From contig JAHFCH010000034.1 in assembly GCA_023249635.1 (NCBI GenBank), positions 1 through 40,058 on the forward strand: DNA of 40,058 nucleotides, given 5' to 3'. Each line of letters opens with the position of its first letter. Position 1 is the stretch's first letter. The notes below the pieces were generated by a model. That model ran no database searches. It was given only the letters and a program-made list of their open reading frames with translations, and had not been told where the DNA came from. Origin of the DNA: Fibrobacterota bacterium (lineage in GTDB: Bacteria; Fibrobacterota; Fibrobacteria; UBA11236). Shown piece after piece: positions 13,762 to 21,987 of this stretch. The translations under genes and the position numbers were made by a program.

Positions 13762-16572
13762 ATGCCAATGCCGCTTCATTTCCGATCCGTCCGCGTCCTT
13801 ATCCAGGCGATTCCGCTGTGCGTCACCCTCACCTTTTCGGCACCAGGTACAGAATTCCAGCCGGCGGAAACCATCGTCTCCCCTTCCCCCGCCGAAGCCC
13901 GCTCCCTGAAGGCTGGGTCCGGTCGCTCCTTCACGGATTTGGACGTCGCGGCTTGGGGGCCGGAAGCGGCATTGATTCAGGAAGAGGCCGGAGGCGGGCA
14001 ACAAATCCTGTTGTGGAACATCGCATCCGGCGCGACGCGGAGTTGGCCGGTGCCCTCGGGGTACCGCGCCAAGTCGCTGGCCTGGCATCCCATCGAAAGA
14101 GCCTTATTCCTATTGGCCCAGCGAAAAGATTCCAGTTATATCCTACGCGTCGCAGAGGGTCACGGCGGTTGGCAAGCCCAAACAGTCTACGGCTCAAGCA
14201 AGAACCTCCGCAGATTGGTGGTGGGACCGAGGCCTTTCCAAGGCGATTCAGGAACCTACTACCGTCTCTTCCTGGGTGAGGAATACCCGGCCGGAAAGTT
14301 CGCGACCTTATCGTTGAATGAAAAAGGCCGCTTTCCTTATTATGCCATCTCGGCCCCGGGAGTCAAAAATCCCGAAAACGATATGGGTGTTCCGGCCAGC
14401 TCGGTTAGCGCGGCCAGCTCACTACCTATGGCGTTCCATCCCGCCGGCCACATTTTCCTCTGGGAAAATCCGGATCACTGCTTCGAAGCCATGGACTACT
14501 ACAATAATTGGGGCCACGAGTCGCGCCCCCTGGAAGCCAGCAAGCTCTGCCGGGGATCAGTTACCGTGACCCCCAACGGCCTCGGCTTGCTCCATTGGCT
14601 TCCCGGGGTTGCAGGGGTGGAATTGCGGTTGGAAGGAGGGAAGCGCGTCCAGCGTCTGGCCGGGGGGATCCGCTTCGCATTCACACCCTCCTCGGTCCCT
14701 GACGGCTTGGGTCTGGTCGGTGTGGTCAAATCCGCAGCAGGGTACCAGGTGCAATACGTCCCCGTCAAGGTACCCCTGCCCGACGTGGTCAACGCCTGGA
14801 TGTTCGCCGAAACCCCGGACGACGTGGCTCATCTGGCCAAATCGGGAGGCGTCTACCGATCGACCTTGTTCTCCCAGATGTATAACCTTTACGATACGGA
14901 AGCTTACTCGTGCGGGAGTTATGACACAGGCATCCCCACCCGCCCTTACCTGGTAACCACAGATGCCCTGTGGGAGGTATTCGCAGCGGCATACGAGGGA
15001 TTGTTCGTCACGGTCGAAAAGCAGAAGGCAATGCCCGCCTTCTGGGAATTCATCCGGTTGGCCGCGTCTGATTTCCGAACCCAAGCGCCGGGCTCGGTGC
15101 CAGGCCGCGTATTCGCAGTATTGGATGCGTACCGGTCGGGAAAGCTCGATGCCACTGGGGAAGCGGGGCGTATCGAAGCGGCTATAGGGTCGTTTCCTTC
15201 CCCTGCACTGGACACCGAAGTCGACTACTCGGCCCTTAAGCCGCGTGGTAACTACGCGAGCAGTCCCGCCTTCCAACGTTACTTCAAGGCCTTCACCTAC
15301 CTTACCCGGTCCGCCGGTCCCAAATTGGCCGGCGACCCCACGCTCAAAAGCCTTTCCGCAGCTCCGCGTACGCTGGCGAGTGTCTGGATTGGCGCCTACC
15401 GTCCCTTTATTTCGGCGGGGAGGAACGAACTGGTTTGGGATACCCTCGCTTTCGTACCTCCGACCTACCTCAAGCATTCTCCGGGCGGAAAAGCCCTGTT
15501 TCCCTTGTCCTGGGGCTGGGACAACGAAATCCTGAACTCGGTTGTTCAACATGAAACCTGGCCGCCCGGTGAGCAGGTCGGCCGTTACATGGCCTCCGCC
15601 CTCGACCTCCCCGCGGCAATGGGCAATCCTCTTGCGCAGCGACTTTCCACTCCGGAACACGCGCGTTACCCCAAGCTGGCGGCCGTTATGGCCGACCTGA
15701 GTTCACGTCGCTGGCGGCAGGCCAGGGATTCCCTGAACCTATACCAGAGCTGGCTGGCGGCCTTGCAGACTCAATGGGGGCAGGTGTCCGGATATCCGTC
15801 TCCGGCTCGCGATTGGGCCTTATGGGGAGGCAAGCGTTTGCAGACCGGCCTGGCATCTTGGGCAACCCTGCGCCATGCAACCGTACTCGTGAACGATCAA
15901 TCGGCCGCGGAATGCGGTGAAGGCGGCTTCGAGGAGCTCGGTCTGAGAGCCCCGCGCGGGTACGTGGAGCCGGATACTGCGACCTTTCTGGCCCTGGCCG
16001 ACCTTTTCGACAAGGCCCGTACCAACCTGGGCGCGGAACTAGCCCTCAAGGGATCGGCCAAGCTCGATCCTTACGGCGCACAGGAGCCGTTTCAGAAAGG
16101 CCTGCAGTCGCGCTTGGCGGCTTCAGCGGATGCGGCCCGGCGTTTCGCGGCCATGGCGGCGAAGGAGCTTCGCGGCCGGAGCCTCGACGATTCCGAGTAC
16201 GAGTCAATCCGGGAATTCGGCCGCGTGGCCGAACATCATTTCCTACTCTACAAGTCGCTTTCCAATGAAGGGCTTGGATTGCCGGTACCCGATCCGATCC
16301 CGAAAATCGCAGATGTCGCAAAAGGAACGGACGGTAAATCCAAACTGTATGCTGCGGTAGGCCATCCTCTGGAATGGGACCAGATCGTGCCCTATTTCGG
16401 CCGCCGCGAAGCCGTTAAGGGTGCGGTATACTCTTACTACGAGTTGGTATCCGATTCACTGTTCAACGACAAGGAATGGCAGGCTTCCATGTCCCACCGG
16501 ACCCGTCCCGCCTGGGTTGCGCCTGACGTGTTGGAACGGAATCTGGCCTGCCCGGCCCGCTCGCAATTCTGA
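13762..16572 (+). CDS. DUF3160 family secreted protein
   Basis: 936 residues with an N-terminal hydrophobic segment (VRVLIQAIPLCVTLTFSA) suggesting export. The first 330 residues hold short repeated beta units (AWGPEAALIQEEAG, SLAWHPIERALFLLA, MAFHPAGHIFLWEN), perhaps a propeller. From about 370 the DUF3160 signature appears: YLVTTDALWEVFAAAYEGL, SSPAFQRYFKAFTYLTR, LASWATLRHATVLVNDQ, APRGYVEPD and GAVYSYYELVSDS. DUF3160 proteins are large secreted proteins without a firm function. The downstream CapA-like gene starts inside this stop codon (TGATG), so the two are translated together. GTG/TTG starts upstream were not preferred, because the ATG at 13762 gives a basic N-terminus before the hydrophobic core. 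Confidence 0.75.
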   Translation: MPMPLHFRSVRVLIQAIPLCVTLTFSAPGTEFQPAETIVSPSPAEARSLKAGSGRSFTDLDVAAWGPEAALIQEEAGGGQQILLWNIASGATRSWPVPSGYRAKSLAWHPIERALFLLAQRKDSSYILRVAEGHGGWQAQTVYGSSKNLRRLVVGPRPFQGDSGTYYRLFLGEEYPAGKFATLSLNEKGRFPYYAISAPGVKNPENDMGVPASSVSAASSLPMAFHPAGHIFLWENPDHCFEAMDYYNNWGHESRPLEASKLCRGSVTVTPNGLGLLHWLPGVAGVELRLEGGKRVQRLAGGIRFAFTPSSVPDGLGLVGVVKSAAGYQVQYVPVKVPLPDVVNAWMFAETPDDVAHLAKSGGVYRSTLFSQMYNLYDTEAYSCGSYDTGIPTRPYLVTTDALWEVFAAAYEGLFVTVEKQKAMPAFWEFIRLAASDFRTQAPGSVPGRVFAVLDAYRSGKLDATGEAGRIEAAIGSFPSPALDTEVDYSALKPRGNYASSPAFQRYFKAFTYLTRSAGPKLAGDPTLKSLSAAPRTLASVWIGAYRPFISAGRNELVWDTLAFVPPTYLKHSPGGKALFPLSWGWDNEILNSVVQHETWPPGEQVGRYMASALDLPAAMGNPLAQRLSTPEHARYPKLAAVMADLSSRRWRQARDSLNLYQSWLAALQTQWGQVSGYPSPARDWALWGGKRLQTGLASWATLRHATVLVNDQSAAECGEGGFEELGLRAPRGYVEPDTATFLALADLFDKARTNLGAELALKGSAKLDPYGAQEPFQKGLQSRLAASADAARRFAAMAAKELRGRSLDDSEYESIREFGRVAEHHFLLYKSLSNEGLGLPVPDPIPKIADVAKGTDGKSKLYAAVGHPLEWDQIVPYFGRREAVKGAVYSYYELVSDSLFNDKEWQASMSHRTRPAWVAPDVLERNLACPARSQF

Positions 16573-18038
16573 TGCTCGGGGACCGTAACGGACTCGGACT
16601 CCGCCAACTACTCTTGGCCTTTTCCTTGGTACTTGGATTGGGAATGCAGCCCTTCGTCCTGGGTGGTCCCTTGCGTCGGTCCGCCCGGGATTCCACCACA
16701 ATCCGGATCCTGTTTACCGGCGACATACTCCTCTCCCGCAACGTACGCCGGGAAATCGAGACTACTGGCCGCTCTCCCTGGGATTCCCTGTCCGCGTTTT
16801 TCCATACAGCGGATGCGGTGCTGGGGAATTTCGAAGGCGCGGTCGGAAGGGCGACCGATTGCCTGCCGGGTCCCGCCGATCTCTGCTTTGCGGTCCCCGA
16901 GTCCCTGTTGAGCGTATTGTCCGGCTCAGGTTTCACCGGGTTCAGCCTCGCAAACAACCATAGTCACGACCTAGGGGCGACGGGCCTGGAACGCACCGCC
17001 GCGGCCCTGCGTACCCGCGGCTTCCTCGCCGCGACCTCGGAAGGATCGCCTTGGTTCCGATCGATCCGGGGCCGACGCTTCGCCATCCTCGCCCTCGACC
17101 TGGTCCCCGGGCGGGACGGGCTTTCCGATACCGTGCCCTCGCCCGCTATCGCCCGTGCTTTGCGTACCGCACGCGCATTCTCGGACTACGTAATCGTTTT
17201 CGCCCACTGGGGCCGTGAGCTCAGGGATTGGCCCGACCCATCCCAGACCGCGGCTGCACGATGGATGGCGCGACGAGGCGCGGACCTGATAATAGGCTGC
17301 CATTCCCACGTAATCCAGTCCCCGGATAGCCAGGTGGGGATTCCGGTCTTTTATTCATTGGGTAACCATGTGTTCGATCAGAAATATCCGGAAAGCAAAC
17401 GTGGCTTGATTGCCGATTGCAAATTCAACGCTGAAGGCGTCCATTGCGGTCAGGTATTCACGCACGCAATACCGGGAAGTTTCAATCCCATCCTGGCGGG
17501 GCGAAGCGGGTTTCCTTCCTCAACCCACCCCGTGCCGGACCGGCCGAGGCAATCCGCTTCCACGCTGGGATCACCTGCAGACAGCATAGGTTTGTTTCTC
17601 GAAAACGCCCCCGATGGTTCGGGATCCCGATTTACCGTGACGATGCCTGGAGACCGCGCTTGGCGGGGGCCATTCCGCCATAGGCTGGCCGCCCAATGCT
17701 TCCGCGATAGCGCCGGGAGCCCACTCCTCTTCTCTCTTGAATCCCACTTTTCCCCCCTGGATGGCACCGTCTCAATACGTCCGTATGTCTATGCTCTGGG
17801 ACCCGCCGGTCTCTACGCCAAGTGGCGGGGCTCAGGACTTGCGTGGCCGTTGCTCGATGCGGGTTTCGCCGAAGGAGATGAGCATACCCTCTGCGCGTTG
17901 CACCGGGGCGATTCCTTCGTGGCGCCGGATCCCGCCAACGCGGCTACGCGCATCGCAGCCTACCAGTGGAATGGTTTCGGTTTTTCCCTGACTAAAGACG
18001 CCGAGGCAGGCGCGCGCTGCGCGGATTTCTTCCTCTAG
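16572..18038 (+). CDS. CapA-like metallophosphatase (poly-gamma-glutamate synthesis protein family)
   Basis: 488 residues. A signal-like hydrophobic stretch ([20 protein letters not shown]) is followed by the CapA/PgsA metallophosphatase fold: [13 protein letters not shown] (metal-binding Asp), [25 protein letters not shown] (Asn-His pair), [25 protein letters not shown] and [11 protein letters not shown]. Family members act outside the membrane in poly-gamma-glutamate or capsule formation; the true substrate here is unknown. The last 170 residues lie beyond the usual fold and have no recognised domain. The start shares one base with the stop of the DUF3160 gene, so the pair is a coupled operon. 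It converges, with a 4-base overlap, on a kinase pseudogene. Confidence 0.85.
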   Translation: MLGDRNGLGLRQLLLAFSLVLGLGMQPFVLGGPLRRSARDSTTIRILFTGDILLSRNVRREIETTGRSPWDSLSAFFHTADAVLGNFEGAVGRATDCLPGPADLCFAVPESLLSVLSGSGFTGFSLANNHSHDLGATGLERTAAALRTRGFLAATSEGSPWFRSIRGRRFAILALDLVPGRDGLSDTVPSPAIARALRTARAFSDYVIVFAHWGRELRDWPDPSQTAAARWMARRGADLIIGCHSHVIQSPDSQVGIPVFYSLGNHVFDQKYPESKRGLIADCKFNAEGVHCGQVFTHAIPGSFNPILAGRSGFPSSTHPVPDRPRQSASTLGSPADSIGLFLENAPDGSGSRFTVTMPGDRAWRGPFRHRLAAQCFRDSAGSPLLFSLESHFSPLDGTVSIRPYVYALGPAGLYAKWRGSGLAWPLLDAGFAEGDEHTLCALHRGDSFVAPDPANAATRIAAYQWNGFGFSLTKDAEAGARCADFFL

Positions 18039-18720
18039 GGCGCCTGAGCCGTGCCGCCGATCTGACCGATCCATTTCTCCATGAGCTTGGACAGTCCCTC
18101 GAAGGACAACGGCTTGGAGATATAATCGTCCATGCCTGCGGCCAGGCATTTCTCCTTATCGCCCACCATGGCATGGGCCGTCATGGCGATCACTCTCGTG
18201 GGCTTAAGCAGCGCAAGGCACGGATGATGCGGGTGGCTTCGGAGGGTGATTCCGCGACGTGGCCTTCGTCGCCCTCGCCCCGCTTCGCGAGGGTAAGCGT
18301 GCTCACCGAACCCAACATGGCCGTGAACCAGGCGCGGCTGGCTTTACCCGGCCGGGATTCGCTTCCGGAGGCCGAACCCGGCCGGCCGGAGAAGTCGACA
18401 GGCATCTTGGGCGCCGGTCCCGGGCTTTCGATTTCGCAATGGAACAGCAGGCTATCCGCGTTCGCCGGTTCGATGCCGACCTGGAAACGGATTTCTCCCG
18501 CCTGGGCCGCATCTACCGATCGGGCCATCAAGTCCAGGAGCACTTGCCTAAGCGCGGCCCCGTTGCCGGCGATGCGTACGGGAAGGTAGTCGGGGATTTC
18601 CGCGCGCAACCGCAGGCCCTTGGCCTCGGCGCCCGGCCGCAACATGAGGACCGCGTCTTCGCAGTCGGCGCGGGAGGGAACAGGTTTTCGGATGCGGCGT
18701 CCAATATAGTCCAGTGTCAT
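18035..18720 (-). pseudogene. Remnant of hybrid histidine kinase/response regulator
   Basis: From 18720 a frame encodes pieces of a histidine kinase ATPase domain: EDAVLMLRPGAEAKGLRLRAE, ALRQVLLDLMARSVDAAQAGEI (an N-box-like helix with the conserved Asn replaced), and a weak C-terminal part. It then jumps directly into the second half of a receiver domain ([12 protein letters not shown]), ending at TGA 18192-18190. The rest of the receiver ([29 protein letters not shown]) continues in another frame down to TAG at 18037. A single-base loss near 18203-18212 explains the shift. The sensor and dimerisation region, the ATP-binding glycine boxes and the receiver's phospho-acceptor Asp are all absent, so this is a truncated, internally deleted and frameshifted gene. 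Confidence 0.75.
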
Positions 18721-18747
18721 CCATCGTCTGCAACTATGCGTACCGGT

Positions 18748-18786
18748 AAAAAACGAGTCCCCCCTCGCTGCCGCAAGGGGGGACTC
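18748..18786 (-). terminator. Strong intrinsic terminator of the candidate ncRNA
   Basis: On the minus strand an 11-bp perfect stem (18786-18776 with 18765-18755, GAGTCCCCCCT/AGGGGGGACTC) with a 10-base loop is followed after one base by six Ts (18753-18748). The plus-strand side has no T-run, so it terminates leftward transcription, just before the kinase remnant. Confidence 0.85.
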
Positions 18787-18962
18787 TAATTTCGGCGACC
18801 GTGCGCCGTAGGGAGCGGCTTACGCCGCAGTCGATCCGGGATGTCTTCGAGGCCTTACCTCGTTTGGCTTACGCGTGCCCCCGGCCGCAGCTTCGCGTCG
18901 CCTGCCGGGGTCCGTAACCTGTATGTGTCCCTTCGACACACCGACGCCGACTGATCGTTAAT
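18748..18962 (-). ncRNA. Candidate structured non-coding RNA (unknown family)
   Basis: A 215-base stretch with no reading frame that can fold into a compact multi-branched RNA on the minus strand. A closing helix joins 18949-18934 with 18808-18793 (16 positions, two mismatches, two G-U pairs). Inside it: a stem 18910-18904/18885-18879 (CCCCGGC/GCCGGGG), a 5-bp hairpin at 18862-18848, and a 5-bp hairpin with a GUAA tetraloop at 18828-18815. The tetraloop is GNRA-type only on the minus strand, and a strong intrinsic terminator follows only on that strand. A plausible promoter (TTGGGT, 17 bases, ATAGAT) precedes it at about 18990-18962. It matches none of tmRNA, RNase P, SRP or 6S as I know them. 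Confidence 0.55.
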
Positions 18963-19051
18963 CTATTCTATTCAGTTCCCGGAACCCAAGCATTATTTTC
19001 GGGAATCGTGTGTTGCCGCATCAGGGAGTCCGGATCCTCCCTTATGGCCTT

Positions 19052-19921
19052 TCACGCCAACCCTTTTTCCTGCAGCTTCAAGCGGAACGGCGCGAAATGC
19101 GTTTTCGGCAAGGGCCGGAGCGCGGCCTGTTCCCGGGAGAATTTATCCTTGGCGGAGCCCGCCGGAGCCGATGCCTCGCGGCCCAGCAGCCAGCCCAGCA
19201 GGGAGGTATTCGCGCCCTCCAGGGTTTGCATGGGATATCCCTTGAGGAACAGGGTTTCAATCATACGCAAGGGTCGCTTGGGCCTTCCCGTGGACCAGGG
19301 CGCCGTAAGATCCGCGCCGATGGGCGTGAATCCGTAATGAAGCGCGAAACGGGCCAAAGGCAGATGGGTATCCGCCGCACCCACGAATCCCTTAAGTAGG
19401 CGATTACGCGATTTCTCGTACGCGACTTCGCCGGGTACGCCCCCGAAGAACCGGAATGCGCGCAGGTGCCATTCCAGGAAAGCATCCAGGTCGGCGCGCG
19501 CGCTCATCTCGGCATAGATACGGCCGGAGTATTCCAGGGCCATGGTGAACAGATAGCAAGCTCCCCCAGCGGTCTCCACGCGACCCAGATCGGCTGTGGC
19601 TCGGACCCCGGGCTCCGGTTCACGGGCCTGCCCGCCTTCGGCACGCCGGAGCGCCCGCACCTTGCGCTTCACCAGATCGTAACTTCCGGCATACCCCTCC
19701 GCTTGCAAGCGGCGATAAACATCCATGGCGCGCGCGTGCGGCCGATCGATGAGCAGGGTGGATACCGATTCCAGGTAACCCGCGAGCTTCCCCCCGGGGG
19801 GCTGGGGCGCCCCATCGGAAAGGTATTTTCGCAGGGTATTACGGCTAACGCCCAGAAGCCGGGCAATCTTGCGCCGTGAGAAGCCTTCCCCGGCCAAAGC
19901 CAGGGCTGCCGAAACATCCAT
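19052..19921 (-). CDS. IS21 IstA-like transposase, C-terminally short, altered catalytic residues
   Basis: 289 residues from the ATG at 19921 (a GTG at 19957 would add 12). N-terminal HTH (GEGFSRRKIARLLGVSRNTLRKYLSDG), then an rve/DDE integrase core (ATADLGRVETAGGACYLF, LEWHLRAFRFFGGVPGEV, RFALHYGFTPIGADLTAPW) and the start of the IstA C-terminal region (FSREQAALRPLPKTHF). IstA is normally about 390-500 residues; this stops early and no istB follows. The first catalytic Asp is present. At the second position the usual Y-D-N/K is Y-E-K, and the third motif, normally G-K-V-E-R, reads G-R-P-K-R, losing the Glu. Transposition activity is therefore doubtful, although the frame is intact. No matching terminal repeat was found on the far side. 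Confidence 0.75.
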   Translation of the reverse strand: MDVSAALALAGEGFSRRKIARLLGVSRNTLRKYLSDGAPQPPGGKLAGYLESVSTLLIDRPHARAMDVYRRLQAEGYAGSYDLVKRKVRALRRAEGGQAREPEPGVRATADLGRVETAGGACYLFTMALEYSGRIYAEMSARADLDAFLEWHLRAFRFFGGVPGEVAYEKSRNRLLKGFVGAADTHLPLARFALHYGFTPIGADLTAPWSTGRPKRPLRMIETLFLKGYPMQTLEGANTSLLGWLLGREASAPAGSAKDKFSREQAALRPLPKTHFAPFRLKLQEKGLA

Positions 19922-19956
19922 GTCCGACCTCCAGGTCCACCTGATGGTTTCGGACA
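19921..19956. repeat. Nested palindrome at the start of the IstA-like gene
   Basis: TGTCCGA (19921-19927) is inverted as TCGGACA (19950-19956), and inside it CAGGT (19932-19936) is inverted as ACCTG (19938-19942). The element ends on the ATG of the transposase-like gene. It could be the transposon's left end (IS21-type ends begin TGT), a self-binding operator, or a hairpin masking the start. Confidence 0.5.
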
Positions 19957-20025
19957 CTTAATATAGCGCGGAGGTGACCTCCGCGCCCGGAAGGGATTCG
20001 GGGTGTTTATCCCTCGGAAAATCCC

Positions 20026-20841
20026 TTAGTTGACTCCGCGGCGGAGTTCCAGGGTCGGGGGATCGCTCAAGAACACCAATTGCAGGTCTTCCCCGCCGGG
20101 TACCAGTTTCCGCAGGAGGGGCATGACATGGGATTTGTAATGCTCCCGGATCTCATCGGAAAACCCGCCGGCATCGATGGTTTCCAGGATTTCCACGGTC
20201 TTGGAGCTGGGACGGGTCATCACGCGGATTTCGCGGGGTCCGACAGCCGCCTTTTTCTCGCCGGGTTTACGTCCGCGGCGGGTACGGCTTTCCTCGGGAA
20301 TCATGCCTTGCTTGCGCAACTGGGTTTTCATGCTGAAGAAATGCGGCTTGGAGAGCTCTTTGAAATCGAGGCTTTTCACCAATTCGTCATAGGTGCATCC
20401 GGGATGCTCCTTGATGTATTGTTTCGCCTTCTCATTCAATTTCTTCTTCTCGATTTTCTTCAAGATGCGTTCCTTTTCTTCTGGGGATTCGCCATTGCCG
20501 CCGCGAACGCGATCGAACGCGCCGCCTTGCAGGAAAAGCGCGTTCACGTCCTTGGCCATCGGTCGGGCGCCTTCCGCTTGACGGGCGCGATCCCGTTCCT
20601 CACGGGCGCGCACGGCCTGTTCCACTTCGTTGAAATGTTGCCGGGAAACCACACCGTCACCGGTGAGTACCTGGAATGCTTCGTAATCCTTGCCGGGATT
20701 GCTTTTCAAAAACACATACACTTTTTGTTTCAGTGGATTGTTAAAAAGCAAATCCGGTTTTTCTTTTAGTAGCATCGTATGCATATCATCCCACTGATGA
20801 TGAGTACCGCCGTGGTCGGAAACATGGGCCCGGTAGGCCAT
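20026..20841 (-). CDS. Hypothetical protein with two tandem repeats and an AT-hook-like motif
   Basis: 271 residues, no signal peptide or membrane segment. Two similar units are visible: residues about 37-80 (LKQKVYVFLKSNPGKDYEAF, then SRQHFNEVEQAVR) and about 135-180 (LNEKAKQYIKEHPGCTYDEL, then SKPHFFSMKTQLRKQG). Each has the pattern L-x-x-K, x-(F/Y)-(L/I)-K, P-G, Y-(E/D), S-(R/K)-x-H-F, and each may be a small winged-helix-like fold. After the second comes TRRGRKPGEKK, an AT-hook-like RGRKPG. Charged linkers (EEKERILKKIEKKK) separate the parts. DNA binding is inferred from the AT-hook and basic character. The ATG at 20841 has GGAAAG upstream; Met20 or Met23 are alternatives. No family recognised. 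Confidence 0.7.
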   Translation of the reverse strand: MAYRAHVSDHGGTHHQWDDMHTMLLKEKPDLLFNNPLKQKVYVFLKSNPGKDYEAFQVLTGDGVVSRQHFNEVEQAVRAREERDRARQAEGARPMAKDVNALFLQGGAFDRVRGGNGESPEEKERILKKIEKKKLNEKAKQYIKEHPGCTYDELVKSLDFKELSKPHFFSMKTQLRKQGMIPEESRTRRGRKPGEKKAAVGPREIRVMTRPSSKTVEILETIDAGGFSDEIREHYKSHVMPLLRKLVPGGEDLQLVFLSDPPTLELRRGVN

Positions 20842-21019
20842 TCGGCCTTTCCGCTGATTCCCGTAGCTTTTGGAGTTTATCCGAGCCTGCCAGTTGGAGG
20901 CGCCCGGAGTCCTAATGCGACCGAATGGCTGGTACAGTGATTCGCGAACAAAATTACATAATTTCCCCGGGAATTCAATTACTGAAATGCCTACGTGCGG
21001 AATTAGCTATTTTTGACCG

Positions 21020-21958
21020 ATGCCACTTGTAGACCCGCATGGACGCAGGATGCGCAAGCTCCGAGTCCAACTTACCGATGCCTGCAACTTCCGGTGCTTT
21101 TACTGCATGCCGGAAGGAACGCGTTTCCAGCCGGCGCGCAATTTATTGACCCCGGAAGAGATCGGGGACATCTGCGAGACCCTCGCCGACCTCGGTATCG
21201 AAGAAGTGCGTGTCACCGGCGGCGAGCCCACCGTCAGGCCGGAGTTCGATCGCATCATGACCCGATTGGCGCGCATCGCCTGGGGCAAATTCGCGCTGAC
21301 CACCAATGGATACCTGCTGCGGGGAAAATTGCCGATGCTTCGCGATCTCGGCTGCACGAGCATCAATATCAGCATGGACAGCCTGGATGCGGATCGGTTT
21401 CGCGCCATCACGGGCAGCGGGCATTTCGCTGAAGTACATGCGGCCATCCTGGCCGCGAAGGAAATGGGATTCTCGGTAAAGGTGAATGCCATCGTCTTCC
21501 GCGGCCTCAACGACGCAGAGCTTCCCGACTTTTCGCGCTTCTCCGCCCGCTATGGGATCGAAGTCCGGTTTCTGGAGCTGATGCGCGTCGGCCCCTCGGA
21601 AAAAGACCATGGCGAACGCTTCGTCACGGCGGCGGAAATGATCGGTCGATTGCGGGAGACGGAAGAATTGATCGCGGTGGAATCCCCGGCCGATTCGACA
21701 TCCTTCGGCTTTAGTACGGCTTCGGGGGCCCGCCTGGGCTTCATCGCCTCGGAGTCGCAGCCTTTTTGCGGGACCTGCTCCCGATTGCGCCTATCGGCCA
21801 CGGGAAGGCTCCGGGCCTGTTTGTTCTCCGATGCGGGCGTGGAATTGCGGGGTCGCGATCGGTTGGATTACCCGGAGCTGGTGCACGAAACCATGGGACT
21901 TAAACCTACCGGCCGCTTGCCGCGGATTCTGCAGCCTATGAATCAGATCGGCGGCTGA
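21020..21958 (+). CDS. moaA: GTP 3',8-cyclase MoaA
   Basis: 312 residues of the radical SAM family. The N-terminal cluster motif is DACNFRCFYC (Cys22, Cys26, Cys29), followed by the SAM-binding VTGGEPTVRPEF. The C-terminal second cluster site is CGTCSRLRLSATGRLRACLF (C-x2-C-x13-C), typical of MoaA, and the protein ends in the Gly-Gly tail needed for catalysis. It converts GTP to 3',8-cyclo-GTP in the first step of molybdenum cofactor synthesis. Slightly shorter than E. coli MoaA (329). No other moa gene is in the window. It converges with the patatin-like gene (29-base gap). Confidence 0.93.
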   Translation: MPLVDPHGRRMRKLRVQLTDACNFRCFYCMPEGTRFQPARNLLTPEEIGDICETLADLGIEEVRVTGGEPTVRPEFDRIMTRLARIAWGKFALTTNGYLLRGKLPMLRDLGCTSINISMDSLDADRFRAITGSGHFAEVHAAILAAKEMGFSVKVNAIVFRGLNDAELPDFSRFSARYGIEVRFLELMRVGPSEKDHGERFVTAAEMIGRLRETEELIAVESPADSTSFGFSTASGARLGFIASESQPFCGTCSRLRLSATGRLRACLFSDAGVELRGRDRLDYPELVHETMGLKPTGRLPRILQPMNQIGG

Positions 21959-21987
21959 TCAGGGGTCCAACCGGGACCATTCCCCGT

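Noticed and set aside
14557-15660. 367-codon minus-strand frame within the DUF3160 gene
   Set aside because: It lies wholly antisense to the DUF3160 signature region and has no protein-like features.
18190-18720. Functional stand-alone ATPase-domain protein
   Set aside because: The glycine boxes are missing and the frame runs into a broken receiver domain, so a pseudogene is more likely than an intact small gene.
18748-18962. tmRNA, RNase P, SRP or 6S RNA identity for the structured RNA
   Set aside because: There is no alanine-tRNA-like end, no GAGGAAAGUCC-type core, no SRP GGAAG/GCAGCC domain, and the fold is branched rather than one long 6S-like hairpin.
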